A stretch of 33,585 bases of DNA from Crocinitomicaceae bacterium (lineage in GTDB: Bacteria > Bacteroidota > Bacteroidia > Flavobacteriales_D > Crocinitomicaceae). A model generated the notes under the pieces. The model did not search any database and had not been told where the DNA came from. It saw nothing but the letters and a program-made list of their open reading frames with translations. This document shows positions 14,465-23,961 of this stretch, piece by piece (position 1 is the stretch's first letter; each line of letters begins with the position of its first letter). A program made the translations under genes and the position numbers. The stretch spans positions 1 through 33,585 of the forward strand of contig JAQWKT010000005.1 in the NCBI GenBank assembly GCA_029247685.1. The letters run 5' to 3'.

Positions 14465-17400
14465 ATGGAAATCAAAAAAGTACTTGTTGCTAATCGTGGT
14501 GAAATTGCAATTCGTGTTTTTAGAGCATGCGTTGAACTTAACTTAAATACCGTTGGAATTTACACCTACGAAGATCGGTATAGCCAGCATAGATATAAAG
14601 CGGATGAAAGTTATCAAGTGGGCGCCGACAATGAGCCTCTAAAGCCTTACTTGGATATTGATGCGATTATTCACCTTGCAATTCAAAAAAAAGTAGATGC
14701 CATTCACCCTGGATATGGGTTCTTAAGTGAGAATGCAGAATTCGCAAGAAAATGTAAAGAAAACGGAATCGTATTTATAGGTCCAGACCCTGACATAATG
14801 GATAAGCTTGGTGACAAGATTAGTGCAAAAAAAGTAGCGGTCTCTTGTGGCGTTCCAATTATTGAAAGCAATAAGAAAAAGGTTAGTTCATTAAAAATAG
14901 CCAAAGAAGAGGCGGGTAGAATAGGCTATCCAATTATGCTGAAAGCGGCTTCGGGAGGAGGTGGAAGAGGCATGAGAATATTGCATAAACCAGAGGACTT
15001 AGATGTTGCTTTTGATGAGGCAAGAAGAGAGGCAAATAATGCCTTTGGGGATGACACTGTTTTTTTAGAAAAGTATGTTGAAGAACCAAAGCATATAGAA
15101 GTTCAAATTGCTGGTGATCGACATGGAAATATTGTCCACTTGTATGAAAGAGACTGTTCTGTTCAAAGAAGGTTTCAAAAAGTAATAGAGGTTGCGCCAT
15201 CTTTGGGTGTTGCCGAATCAATTAGGCAAAAACTTTTTCAATATGCAATAGCAATAGCAGAAGAGGTTAAATATAATAATGTTGGAACGGTTGAGTTTTT
15301 AGTTGACAAAGATGGGTCTATTTATTTTATAGAGGTAAACCCCAGAATACAGGTGGAACACACAGTAACTGAAATGGTTACCGGTATAGATCTTATTAAA
15401 ACACAAATTTTTATTGCAGGTGGGTACAAGCTTAGTGATCAACAAATTAAAATACCAAATCAAGAATCCATTCAACTAAATGGATATGCGATGCAATGCC
15501 GAATAACCACTGAAGACCCCGAGAATAATTTTCAGCCAGATTATGGAACAATAACAACCTATAGAAGCGCTGTAGGATTTGGAATTCGTCTAGATGCAGG
15601 TAGTTTATACCAGGGAGTTACAGTGAGTCCATTTTTTGATTCCATGTTGGTAAAGGTAAGTGCCAAAAGCAGAACATTAGATGGAGCTTGTCGAAAAATG
15701 GATAGGGCGCTTCGTGAATTTAGAATAAGGGGCGTTAAAACAAACATGCCTTTTTTACTAAACTTAATTAGACATCCAAAATTTGTAGAAGGAAAAGTAA
15801 CGGTAAATTTTATTCAAAAAACACCCGCTCTTTTCAAGCTAAAAACGCAGCTTGATCGTGCAACAAAAGCCGTTACATTTTTAGGAGATGTTGTTGTTAA
15901 TGGAAATCCGGATGTTAAATTTATTGATCCTTTAAAAAGATTGGATACACCAATAATTCCTTCTTATGATAAATATGCATCATATACAAAGGGGACTAAA
16001 GATTTGCTCACTGAATTAGGCCCAGAAGGGTTTTCTAAATGGTTAAGAAATGAAAAGAAAATTCATTTTACAGATACCACTATGCGAGATGCTCATCAAA
16101 GTCTATTGGCCACAAGGGTTAGGTCAAAAGACATGTTGGCTGTTGCAGAAGCATTTGCGAAATCGCATCCACAAACATTTAGCATGGAGGTGTGGGGAGG
16201 AGCCACATTTGATGTGTGTATGAGGTTTTTATATGAAAACCCATGGAAAAGGCTTGCTGAGCTGAGAAAGGCAATGCCAAACGTGTTGCTTCAAATGCTA
16301 TTGAGGGGTAGCAATGCAGTTGGTTACACTGCTTACCCAGATAACTTAATTGAAAAGTTTATTGAAAAATCTTGGGAAACTGGGGTTGATGTGTTTAGGA
16401 TTTTTGACTCCATGAACTGGATGAAATCAATGGAGTTTAGTATTGATACTGTTAGAAAAAAAACAGGAGGACTTGCTGAGGTTTGTTTATGTTATACCGG
16501 GGATATTTTAGATCCTAAAAACACAAAATATAATATGGATTATTATTTATCCATGGCTAAGGATATCGAAAATGCAGGGGCTCATATTATAGCAATCAAA
16601 GACATGGCAGGGTTACTTAAGCCATATGCAGCAAAAGAATTAATCGAAGGATTAAGATCAGAAACAAACCTACCCATACACCTTCACACGCATGACACAT
16701 CGTCTATTCAATCAGCTACTTATCTGAAAGCCATAGAGGCAGGGGTAGATGTTGTTGATGTTGCATTAAGTGGTCTTAGTGGACTTACTTCTCAGCCTAG
16801 TTTCAACTCTATTGTTGAAATGATGAAGTACAACAAAAGAGAGAACTCATATAACATTCAAAGCCTTAATGAATTTAGTAATTACTGGGAAACCGTTAGG
16901 GAGTATTATTATCCTTTTGAGAGTGGACTAAAAGCAGGGACAGCAGAAGTTTATAAGCACGAAATCCCAGGAGGTCAATATAGCAACTTGAAGCCACAGG
17001 CAATAGCACTTGGCTTAGGCGATAAATTTGATGAAATAAAAGTAAAGTATGCAGAGGTAAATGATTTGTTTGGAAATATTGTAAAAGTTACACCAAGTAG
17101 TAAGGTTGTGGGTGATATGGCTCAATATCTTGTTGCTAATAACTTAACCATTCAGGATGTTGTTGAACGAGGGGATAGCATTAGTTTCCCTGACTCAGTT
17201 CAAAGTTTTTTTAGAGGAGATCTTGGACAGCCAGTTGGAGGGTTTCCTAAAAAGCTACAAAAAACGATATTGAAAGATCAAAAGGCATATACGAATAGAC
17301 CAAATGCTCATTTAGAGCCAGTTGATTTTGAAGTGGAATTTGAACAGTTTGGTAAAAAATTTCAAAAAGGTTTTGGCCGAGAGTTAGTAATGACTGATTT

Positions 17401-17920
17401 TTTAAGTTGGAAGCTTTATCCAAAGGTTTGGGAAGATTCATACCAAATGCATCTAAAATATGACGATGTGAGTCAAATTCCAACAAAGAACTTTTTATAT
17501 GGTTTAAAAGAACATGAAGAAACGGTTTTTGAAATAGCTCCCGGAAAGGCAATAATTGTTAAGCTTTTAAGTATTGGCTCTCCTAATCAAGATGGCTTTA
17601 GAACAGTGTTTTTTAAAGTAAATGGCCAAACAAGAAATGTGGAAATCCTGGATAAAAACCTTGCTGTAGAAAAGGTCATGAATGCAAAAGCAGATGCCAA
17701 TAATGAAAATGAAATTGGAGCGCCTCTTCAGGGACTACTTAGCAAGGTGTTGGTTAAAACAGGACAGGAGGTAAAGAAAAATGAACCCTTATTTATAATA
17801 GAAGCCATGAAAATGGAAACAAGTGTTACTGCTGTTTCTGATTCTAAAGTGAAAAAAATAACATTAAAAGAGGGCTCTATGGTAAATACCGATGATCTTA
17901 TACTAACTCTAGACCTATGA
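14465..17920 (+). CDS. pyc: Pyruvate carboxylase
   Basis: This biotin enzyme makes oxaloacetate from pyruvate, bicarbonate and ATP and refills the TCA cycle. The 1151 residues form the single-chain type. The biotin carboxylase domain (about 1-450) carries VLVANRGEIAIRVFRAC, HPGYGFLSEN, the Gly-rich loop GGGGRGMRI and FIEVNPRIQVEHTVTE. The carboxyltransferase domain (about 530-800) carries FTDTTMRDAHQSLLATRVR and HLHTHDTSS. A PYC tetramerisation region follows, and last comes the biotin carrier domain with biotinyl Lys1116 in EAMKMET. All key residues are present. The next gene overlaps its stop by four bases (ATGA), so both are translated from one mRNA. Confidence 0.97.
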   Translation: MEIKKVLVANRGEIAIRVFRACVELNLNTVGIYTYEDRYSQHRYKADESYQVGADNEPLKPYLDIDAIIHLAIQKKVDAIHPGYGFLSENAEFARKCKENGIVFIGPDPDIMDKLGDKISAKKVAVSCGVPIIESNKKKVSSLKIAKEEAGRIGYPIMLKAASGGGGRGMRILHKPEDLDVAFDEARREANNAFGDDTVFLEKYVEEPKHIEVQIAGDRHGNIVHLYERDCSVQRRFQKVIEVAPSLGVAESIRQKLFQYAIAIAEEVKYNNVGTVEFLVDKDGSIYFIEVNPRIQVEHTVTEMVTGIDLIKTQIFIAGGYKLSDQQIKIPNQESIQLNGYAMQCRITTEDPENNFQPDYGTITTYRSAVGFGIRLDAGSLYQGVTVSPFFDSMLVKVSAKSRTLDGACRKMDRALREFRIRGVKTNMPFLLNLIRHPKFVEGKVTVNFIQKTPALFKLKTQLDRATKAVTFLGDVVVNGNPDVKFIDPLKRLDTPIIPSYDKYASYTKGTKDLLTELGPEGFSKWLRNEKKIHFTDTTMRDAHQSLLATRVRSKDMLAVAEAFAKSHPQTFSMEVWGGATFDVCMRFLYENPWKRLAELRKAMPNVLLQMLLRGSNAVGYTAYPDNLIEKFIEKSWETGVDVFRIFDSMNWMKSMEFSIDTVRKKTGGLAEVCLCYTGDILDPKNTKYNMDYYLSMAKDIENAGAHIIAIKDMAGLLKPYAAKELIEGLRSETNLPIHLHTHDTSSIQSATYLKAIEAGVDVVDVALSGLSGLTSQPSFNSIVEMMKYNKRENSYNIQSLNEFSNYWETVREYYYPFESGLKAGTAEVYKHEIPGGQYSNLKPQAIALGLGDKFDEIKVKYAEVNDLFGNIVKVTPSSKVVGDMAQYLVANNLTIQDVVERGDSISFPDSVQSFFRGDLGQPVGGFPKKLQKTILKDQKAYTNRPNAHLEPVDFEVEFEQFGKKFQKGFGRELVMTDFLSWKLYPKVWEDSYQMHLKYDDVSQIPTKNFLYGLKEHEETVFEIAPGKAIIVKLLSIGSPNQDGFRTVFFKVNGQTRNVEILDKNLAVEKVMNAKADANNENEIGAPLQGLLSKVLVKTGQEVKKNEPLFIIEAMKMETSVTAVSDSKVKKITLKEGSMVNTDDLILTLDL

Positions 17921-18450
17921 AAAAAATAGTTGCTTTTGGAGCAAGTAATAGCAAAAAATCCATTAACAAAAAATTTGCTAATTATGCCGCTACATTAATC
18001 CCTAATTCTACTATTGAATTACTTGATCTCAACGATTATGTAATGCCCATCTACAGTGAGGACATACAAGAAGAATATGGCATTCCTGAGTTGGCGCATT
18101 CCTTTAAAAAAACCTTGCGAGAATCGGATGGGATAGTTATTTCTTTTGCAGAATACAATGGTTCATATACCGCTGCCTTTAAAAATATTTTTGATTGGAT
18201 CTCTGTAATTGAAAGTGATGTGTGGTGTTCAAAACCAATGCTTTTATTAGCAACATCGCCTGGCCCAAGGGGAGCTGTTGATGTGTTGGAAAGCGCTCAC
18301 AAAAGAATTAGTCATGGAAACAAAAACACCGTTTTATCCTTTAGCCTTCCTTCTTTTGGAAAAAACTACGACGAAAATTATGGCATTCTTGACAAGAATC
18401 TTCTTAAAGAGCTACATAAGGTTATTAATGAATTTGTAGCATCAATATAA
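17917..18450 (+). CDS. NADPH-dependent FMN reductase-like flavoprotein
   Basis: The 177 residues form a flavodoxin-like fold of the NADPH-dependent FMN reductase family (azoreductase/quinone reductase type). The N-terminal strand and phosphate loop (VAFGASNSKKSINKKFA) bind FMN phosphate. YNGSYTAAFKNIFDWIS is the family signature, usually EYN.S....LKNaiDW. LLLATSPGPRGA is the next FMN-contacting loop. Such enzymes reduce flavins or quinones with NAD(P)H; the real substrate cannot be told. The start ATG overlaps the pyc stop (ATGA), pointing to translational coupling. Whether there is a metabolic link with pyruvate carboxylase is unknown. Confidence 0.88.
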   Translation: MKKIVAFGASNSKKSINKKFANYAATLIPNSTIELLDLNDYVMPIYSEDIQEEYGIPELAHSFKKTLRESDGIVISFAEYNGSYTAAFKNIFDWISVIESDVWCSKPMLLLATSPGPRGAVDVLESAHKRISHGNKNTVLSFSLPSFGKNYDENYGILDKNLLKELHKVINEFVASI

Positions 18451-18485
18451 TTTATTACCTTATTTGAATATTTCATCCCTATAAA

Positions 18486-18620
18486 ATGAAAAATAAAAAA
18501 CAGGTTCTATGCTCCAATTGCAATTCCATTATAAATAGTAATTTTTGTCCCGATTGCGGGCAGCAAATAAGCATAAAACCATTATCCTTATTTAAATTAA
18601 TCTCTATTGGCTCTTTTTGA
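18486..18620 (+). pseudogene. Truncated DUF3667-like zinc-ribbon fragment
   Basis: A 44-residue frame begins at ATG 18486 and holds two CxxC pairs (VLCSNCNS and FCPDCGQQ), then a short hydrophobic part ending SLFKLISIGSF and TGA. The pattern is the N-terminal zinc ribbon of the DUF3667 family, which in full-length members is followed by several membrane spans. Those are missing here, and the frame runs 24 bases into the end of the convergent ACT-domain gene. I see it as the left-over start of a deleted gene, though a functional mini-protein cannot be excluded. Confidence 0.5.
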
Positions 18621-19016
18621 AAAACCTAATAAAATTAAAAGAGACGTGCATTTTTCAAGTTCCTCTTCTTTACACATAATGTAATCATTTGTATAGGTTG
18701 AGGTCATGGTAATATCTAATCCATTTAGCGCTGTTTGAGATGAAATCGCAGCTAAAAAGCCCACACAGTAAAAAGGGTTGCCACACCGGATATTTATTAA
18801 TTTCCAGTCTTCGGCATTTCGTTCATAATCTCCAAGATCTTTTAAATTTTTAATGTCTGTTACTACTGTTATTTCATCGCTATCTTGAGTAATGATCAAG
18901 TGTTTTTTTACATGTTTAATTTCTGTAACTTTGGTGTAAGCATAGGTGCCCTCATCAATTGTAAACCAGCTACAATCAATCACCTCTTGCAGTTTTTTGT
19001 CTATTTGAAAATTCAT
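18597..19016 (-). CDS. ACT-domain protein (CASTOR/ACT_7 type)
   Basis: The 139 residues appear to hold two ACT-like units, of the kind that bind amino acids in small regulatory proteins. The second is the clearer: PFYCVGFLAAISSQTALNGL, then DITMTSTYTNDYIMCKEEEL, which matches the family pattern ..vGil..is..L...gI.i...sTy.tDyilv.e..l. The first 60 residues (WFTIDEGTYAYTKV, then SDEITVVTD) match the N-terminal unit of this family. No enzyme domain is attached, so a sensing role is likely but the ligand is not known. Its 3' end overlaps the zinc-ribbon fragment, and it is divergent from fhs with 97 bp between them. Confidence 0.7.
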   Translation of the reverse strand: MNFQIDKKLQEVIDCSWFTIDEGTYAYTKVTEIKHVKKHLIITQDSDEITVVTDIKNLKDLGDYERNAEDWKLINIRCGNPFYCVGFLAAISSQTALNGLDITMTSTYTNDYIMCKEEELEKCTSLLILLGFSKRANRD

Positions 19017-19113
19017 GCTTTTAAAAGTATAAATTTAAATTATAACAAAGACTTAATAAATGATGAAGAATGGATAACTATCTTTAAACTTAATATATTT
19101 TAAACAGGTTGAA

Positions 19114-20781
19114 ATGACAGACTTAGATATTGCAAAAACCATCGAATTAAAACACATTCGGACAATTGCTGAAAAGCTCGGTTTAAATGAAGATGAAATA
19201 GAAATGTATGGCCACAACAAGGCAAAGCTTCCCTTGTCAATTATTGATAATGAGAAAGCAAGCAAAAGCAACCTTATTTTAGTCACGGCTATTTCTCCCA
19301 CGCCAGCAGGCGAGGGTAAAACGACCATGTCAATTGGTCTTTCGGAAGGGTTAAACCAAATAGGAAAGCAAACAACGGTTGTTTTGAGAGAACCCTCTTT
19401 AGGGCCTGTATTCGGAATAAAAGGGGGCGCAACAGGCGGTGGATATTCTCAAGTTCTACCAATGGAAGATATCAATTTGCATTTCACAGGGGATTTTTCC
19501 GCTATTGAAAAAGCACATAATTTACTGTCGGCAATTGTGGACAATAACATTCAGTCAAAAACAAATTCATTAGGAATTGACTCTAGAACAGTAACATGGA
19601 AAAGAGTAATGGATATGAATGATCGTTCGCTTAGAAATATTGTCGTTGGTCTTGGAGGCCCCACATCTGGAGTCCCACGAGAAACAGGATTTGATATTAC
19701 TGCAGCATCTGAAATAATGGCCATTTTATGTTTGTCAAATGATTTGGCTGACTTAAAAACCAGGCTAGGGAATATTTTTATCGGTTATACATTTAAAAAA
19801 GAACCTATCTACTGTAGGGATTTAAAGGTGGAAGGAGCAATGGCGGCACTTCTTAAAGATGCGGTCAAACCAAACCTGGTTCAAACCATAGAAGGAAACC
19901 CAGCAATAATTCATGGAGGGCCATTTGCAAACATTGCACAAGGAACCAATTCTGTTTTGGCAACTAAAATGGGAATGACTCTATCTGATTATACGGTTAC
20001 TGAGGCTGGTTTTGGGGCTGATTTGGGAGCAGAAAAATTTTTAGATATAAAATGTCAAAGTGCTGATTTAACGCCTAAAGCAGTTGTGATAACCACAACA
20101 ATAAGAGCGCTTAAATACCATGGTGGTGCTGATTTAAAATCATTGACGACCGAAAATGTGGATGCTTTAAAAAAGGGAATTCCAAATTTGGAAAAACACC
20201 TTGAAAACATCCAGCAATTTAATTTAGTGCCAATCATTTCCATAAATAGATTTGTTTCTGACACAGAGGAAGAGATTGAAACAATTATTCAATTTGCCAA
20301 AGAAAATAACATTAGAGTTTCCTTAGCTGAGGTATGGGCAAAAGGAGGAAAGGGCTCAGTTGACCTTGCTAAACAAGTGGTTGAAATTGTAGAGTCAGGC
20401 AAATCAAATTTCACCCCTCTTTATGATTGGGAATCACCTGTAGAAGACAAAATAAAAACCATTACAAGTAAAATTTATGGTGCAAGCCAAGTGGAATACT
20501 CTTCAAAGGCAAAGAAAAATTTAAAGACTATAGCAGATTTAGGCTTAAATCATTTGCCTATTTGTATCGCTAAAACACAAAAGTCGCTCTCCGATGACCC
20601 AAAACTAATTGGTAGACCGAAGAACTTCACGATAAGAATTCGAGAAATAGAAATTGCAGCAGGTGCTGGATTTTTAGTCCCAATCACTGGAGACATGATG
20701 CGAATGCCTGGATTACCCGCTCATCCGGCATCAGAGAAGATAAATATTGACAATAATGGAGTTATTTCGGGCTTGTTTTGA
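19114..20781 (+). CDS. fhs: Formate-tetrahydrofolate ligase
   Basis: Fhs joins formate to tetrahydrofolate with ATP, giving 10-formyl-THF for purine synthesis and formyl-methionyl tRNA; the reaction can also run towards formate. The 555 residues match the normal bacterial length. The P-loop PTPAGEGKTT (62-71) is a family hallmark, followed by VVLREPSLGPVFGIKGGATG with GGYSQVLPMEDINLHFTGD, and near the end TGDMMRMPGLPAHPASE. It is the first gene of a plus-strand operon: fdhD starts 20 bp after its stop. Together with the FdhF-type gene behind it, this gives formate two possible fates, binding to folate or oxidation. The leader contains TATCTTTA (19079-19086), only a partial match to a -7 box. 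Confidence 0.97.
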   Translation: MTDLDIAKTIELKHIRTIAEKLGLNEDEIEMYGHNKAKLPLSIIDNEKASKSNLILVTAISPTPAGEGKTTMSIGLSEGLNQIGKQTTVVLREPSLGPVFGIKGGATGGGYSQVLPMEDINLHFTGDFSAIEKAHNLLSAIVDNNIQSKTNSLGIDSRTVTWKRVMDMNDRSLRNIVVGLGGPTSGVPRETGFDITAASEIMAILCLSNDLADLKTRLGNIFIGYTFKKEPIYCRDLKVEGAMAALLKDAVKPNLVQTIEGNPAIIHGGPFANIAQGTNSVLATKMGMTLSDYTVTEAGFGADLGAEKFLDIKCQSADLTPKAVVITTTIRALKYHGGADLKSLTTENVDALKKGIPNLEKHLENIQQFNLVPIISINRFVSDTEEEIETIIQFAKENNIRVSLAEVWAKGGKGSVDLAKQVVEIVESGKSNFTPLYDWESPVEDKIKTITSKIYGASQVEYSSKAKKNLKTIADLGLNHLPICIAKTQKSLSDDPKLIGRPKNFTIRIREIEIAAGAGFLVPITGDMMRMPGLPAHPASEKINIDNNGVISGLF

Positions 20782-20801
20782 CAAGTGCTTATTTCTAAGA
20801 T

Positions 20802-21626
20802 ATGGCAACAAAAAACTATGAAGGCCTAAAGTTTAATGAAGGAGAGGTGGATAAAATTGTTGATTCACTAACCGAAGAACAGGCTTTACAGATTAACATT
20901 AATGATACTGCATTTACCATCTCTATGCGAACACCAGGAGAGGATGTTCATTTAATTCGGGGCTTGTTGCATTCCGAGGGGATTATTAATGACCGTAAAT
21001 TTATGCCGGACTTTTCTTTTGAAAAACAAGAAAAAATGCAAGCTCAAACAATAGTTAATGTTGTTATACCTGAGGAAAAGCTTGGTTTGGCTTATTCAAA
21101 TAGCAGAAGCCTGTTATCGGTTTCTTCTTGTGGTATTTGTGGCAAAACTTCATTAGAAGATATAGAAGGGAGTGATAATAAGATAGAGGATAAAAATAAG
21201 ATTGATATTAATTTGATACATAAACTTTTTAAACAGATGCAAACCCAACAACATGATTTTCAGCAATCAGGAGGCACTCATGCCGCTGCAGCATTTTGTT
21301 TAAACGGTACAATGTTGTGTTCTATGGAGGATATAGGAAGGCACAATGCAGTAGATAAAGTAATCGGAAAGCTAATTATTGAAAAAGAACTTAAAAGAGC
21401 TAAAATCATAACCGTTAGTGGCCGAATTTCATATGAAATAGTGGTTAAATGTTTTAAGGCTGGCATTCCTTTTCTTGCTGCAGTATCAGCGCCATCCTCT
21501 TTGGCTGTTGATTATGCAAAAGAATTAGGAATCACACTTTTTGCCTTTTGTAGAGCAAGTCGCGCGACTTGCTATTCCAATCCACAAAGGACATTAAGTA
21601 TAGACAATTCAATAAATAGAAAGTAA
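20802..21626 (+). CDS. fdhD: Formate dehydrogenase accessory sulfurtransferase FdhD
   Basis: FdhD moves sulfur from the cysteine desulfurase IscS to the molybdopterin guanine dinucleotide cofactor; without it formate dehydrogenases are inactive. The 274 residues carry the defining pieces: RTPGEDVHLIRGLLHSEGII, the sulfur-carrying pair Cys110 and Cys113 in SSCGICGK, and GGTHAAAAF, followed by EDIGRHNAVDKVIG and SGRISYEIVVKCF. All are standard for the family. The gene lies between fhs and the FdhF-type oxidoreductase that is its expected client, 23 bp ahead of the latter. This is good evidence that the client is a formate dehydrogenase-like enzyme needing a sulfurated Mo ligand. Confidence 0.95.
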   Translation: MATKNYEGLKFNEGEVDKIVDSLTEEQALQININDTAFTISMRTPGEDVHLIRGLLHSEGIINDRKFMPDFSFEKQEKMQAQTIVNVVIPEEKLGLAYSNSRSLLSVSSCGICGKTSLEDIEGSDNKIEDKNKIDINLIHKLFKQMQTQQHDFQQSGGTHAAAAFCLNGTMLCSMEDIGRHNAVDKVIGKLIIEKELKRAKIITVSGRISYEIVVKCFKAGIPFLAAVSAPSSLAVDYAKELGITLFAFCRASRATCYSNPQRTLSIDNSINRK

Positions 21627-21649
21627 TGGAGAATTTGTAAATTTATATC

Positions 21650-23953
21650 TTGAAAGATTCTTTTAAATATTCTGGACAACCTCCAAAAAAATTCACTGAA
21701 ATATCATTGACAGATCCTAAGCGTTATGCTGCGGGTATTCCTGCAATTATATCCTCTTTAAACTTCATTAAAAAAGAAGTGGGTGTAGCAAATGGAATAA
21801 AGCTTCTGAAAAGCATGAATCAGATGGGGGGATTTGACTGCCCAGGTTGTGCATGGCCAGATCCAGATGACAAACGAGCGTTGCTTTCTGAATATTGTGA
21901 AAATGGAGCAAAGGCTATTTCTGAGGAATATGCAAAGGCCAAAGCAGGCCCAGATTTTTTTTCAACCCATACGGTTTCTGATTTATTAGAATGGTCAGAT
22001 TTAGATTTAGGAAAAGCCGGTAGATTAACGCATCCAATGGTTTTTAATTCGCATACTGACAAGTATGAGGAGATTTCCTGGGAAGATGCCTTTTTATTGA
22101 TTGCAAAAGAGTTAAAGTCGCTAAAAACACCGAATGAAGCTGTTTTTTATACCTCTGGAAGAACAAGTAATGAGGCTGCCTTTTTATACCAATTAATGGT
22201 TAGGCGGTTTGGCACCAATAATTTGCCAGACTGTTCAAACATGTGTCATGAAAGTAGTGGCACAGCACTATCAGAAACTTTAGGCATTGGAAAAGGGTCC
22301 GTTACTTTAGATGATTTTAATCATGCGGAATTGGTTGTGGTTATTGGGCAAAACCCAGGAACAAACCACCCGAGAATGCTTTCTGCATTAAGGAATACAA
22401 AAGACAATGGCGGTTCAATTATTTGCATTAACCCTTTGCCAGAGGCGGGTTTAATTGCTTTTAAAGACCCTCAAAAACCATTGGAGTGGATTGGAAAAGG
22501 AACAAACCTTTCCGATCTTTATTTGCCTGTTCGCATCAATGGTGATTTGCCTCTTATCAAAGCTATTTTGGTTTTGGTTTATGAAAAAGAAAAAACAAAC
22601 CCTGGCTCCCAATTTGACTGGGATTTTATTAATGATCAAACACAAGGAATCGACCTTCTTTTAAATAATTTAAAAGAGCAAGACTTTAATTTTTTGGTAA
22701 AAGAAAGTGGTGTTGATGAGTCTTTAATTAGAGAGGCTGCAGAATTAATTTCAAAAAAATCAAAAATAATTATTTGCTGGGCCATGGGATTAACGCAGCA
22801 AAAAAATGCAGTTGCCAATATCCAGGAACTTGTCAATTTATTGCTTTTAAAAGGAAGTATTGCAAAAAAAGGCGCGGGGACATGTCCTGTTAGGGGGCAC
22901 TCTAATGTCCAAGGAGACAGAACAATGGGTATTTGGGAGAAACCTCCGGAATTTTTAATTAAGAATTTAAAGGAAGAGTTTCATTTTGATCCACCTACAG
23001 AACATGGTTATGATGTTGTTGAAGCAATTAAAGCAATGCATGAAAATAAGGCAAAGGTTTTTATTGGAATGGGAGGTAATTTTATTTCTGCTACTCCTGA
23101 CACTATATTTACCGCAGAAGCACTTCAAAAATGTGATTTGACCGTTCATGTTTCCACCAAACCCAATAGAAGTCACTTGATTCATGGTAAACAAGCATTA
23201 ATTCTTCCTGTTTTAGGAAGGTTAGAAGAAGATTTACAAAAATCAGGACACCAATTTGTTACTGTAGAAAATAGCATGGGGGTTGTTCATTCTTCAAAAG
23301 GAAATATGCCACCAGTTTCAAAGCATGTTATTAGTGAACCCGAACTTATCTGTAGGCTTTCCTGTGTTTTGTTAGAGGATGACTCAATCAATTGGCTTGA
23401 TTTTAAAGATGATTACGCTTTAATAAGAGATAAAATTGAAGCGGTAATTCCTGGATTTAAATCCTATAATAAAAGAGTGAAAAACCCGTCTGGTTTTTAT
23501 TTACCCAACAATGCAAGAAGTGGTGATTTTACAAAAACAAAAACAGGTAAAGCCAATTTCACAACGCATACGGTAGAGCCATTGAATCTAACTGAGGGGC
23601 AATTGTTAATGATGACTATTAGAACGCACGATCAATACAATACGACTATTTATGGATTAAACGATCGATATAGAGGCGTTTATAACGAGCGAAGAGTCAT
23701 TTTTATGAATGAGGGAGACATGCTTGAGTATGGCTTTGAAAATTTGGATATAGTAGATATAAAAAGTCATTTTAATGGAGAAGAGAGATTAGCCGAAAAA
23801 TTTAAAGTGGTCAAGTATCCGATTCCACCAAAATGCTGTGCCACTTATTTTCCAGAAACCAATGTTTTGGTTCCTATAGGAAGTGTCGCCGACAAAAGCA
23901 ATACACCCACATCTAAGTTCATAAAAATCACTTTAACAAGGCATGTCCGATAA
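21650..23953 (+). CDS. FdhF/YdeP-type molybdopterin oxidoreductase (formate dehydrogenase-like)
   Basis: The 767 residues are a member of the molybdopterin oxidoreductase superfamily, FdhF/YdeP (Fdhalpha-like) branch. The N-terminal Cys64 and Cys67 in GGFDCPGCAWPDP, with Cys83 in EYCENGAKAI, sit where [4Fe-4S] ligands lie in FdhF. Cys199 in DCSNMCHES is the likely Mo ligand, a cysteine rather than selenocysteine. Further signs are SGRTSNEAAFLYQL, VVVIGQNPGTNHPRM, GTCPVRGHSNVQGDRTMG and TIRTHDQYNTTIYGLNDRYRG. No partner subunits are encoded, so electrons must leave by another route. The start is TTG at 21650: an in-frame TAA lies 12 bases upstream and no early ATG exists. Formate as the substrate is inferred from the neighbouring fdhD and fhs. 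Confidence 0.9.
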   Translation: MKDSFKYSGQPPKKFTEISLTDPKRYAAGIPAIISSLNFIKKEVGVANGIKLLKSMNQMGGFDCPGCAWPDPDDKRALLSEYCENGAKAISEEYAKAKAGPDFFSTHTVSDLLEWSDLDLGKAGRLTHPMVFNSHTDKYEEISWEDAFLLIAKELKSLKTPNEAVFYTSGRTSNEAAFLYQLMVRRFGTNNLPDCSNMCHESSGTALSETLGIGKGSVTLDDFNHAELVVVIGQNPGTNHPRMLSALRNTKDNGGSIICINPLPEAGLIAFKDPQKPLEWIGKGTNLSDLYLPVRINGDLPLIKAILVLVYEKEKTNPGSQFDWDFINDQTQGIDLLLNNLKEQDFNFLVKESGVDESLIREAAELISKKSKIIICWAMGLTQQKNAVANIQELVNLLLLKGSIAKKGAGTCPVRGHSNVQGDRTMGIWEKPPEFLIKNLKEEFHFDPPTEHGYDVVEAIKAMHENKAKVFIGMGGNFISATPDTIFTAEALQKCDLTVHVSTKPNRSHLIHGKQALILPVLGRLEEDLQKSGHQFVTVENSMGVVHSSKGNMPPVSKHVISEPELICRLSCVLLEDDSINWLDFKDDYALIRDKIEAVIPGFKSYNKRVKNPSGFYLPNNARSGDFTKTKTGKANFTTHTVEPLNLTEGQLLMMTIRTHDQYNTTIYGLNDRYRGVYNERRVIFMNEGDMLEYGFENLDIVDIKSHFNGEERLAEKFKVVKYPIPPKCCATYFPETNVLVPIGSVADKSNTPTSKFIKITLTRHVR

Positions 23954-23961
23954 AAAATAAC

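Noticed and set aside
14934-15221. Open frame of 95 codons on the minus strand inside pyc
   Set aside because: It lies opposite the highly conserved biotin carboxylase domain, and its composition (runs of His, Gln, Leu) is that of a shadow frame.
19079-19086. TATCTTTA as the -7 box of fhs
   Set aside because: It lacks the final G of TAnnTTTG and has no -33 partner; the same imperfect word occurs before holB and is common in AT-rich DNA.
22238-22260. Selenocysteine in the FdhF-type enzyme
   Set aside because: The Mo-ligand position reads TGT (Cys199), no in-frame TGA is present, and no selenocysteine genes are seen in the window.
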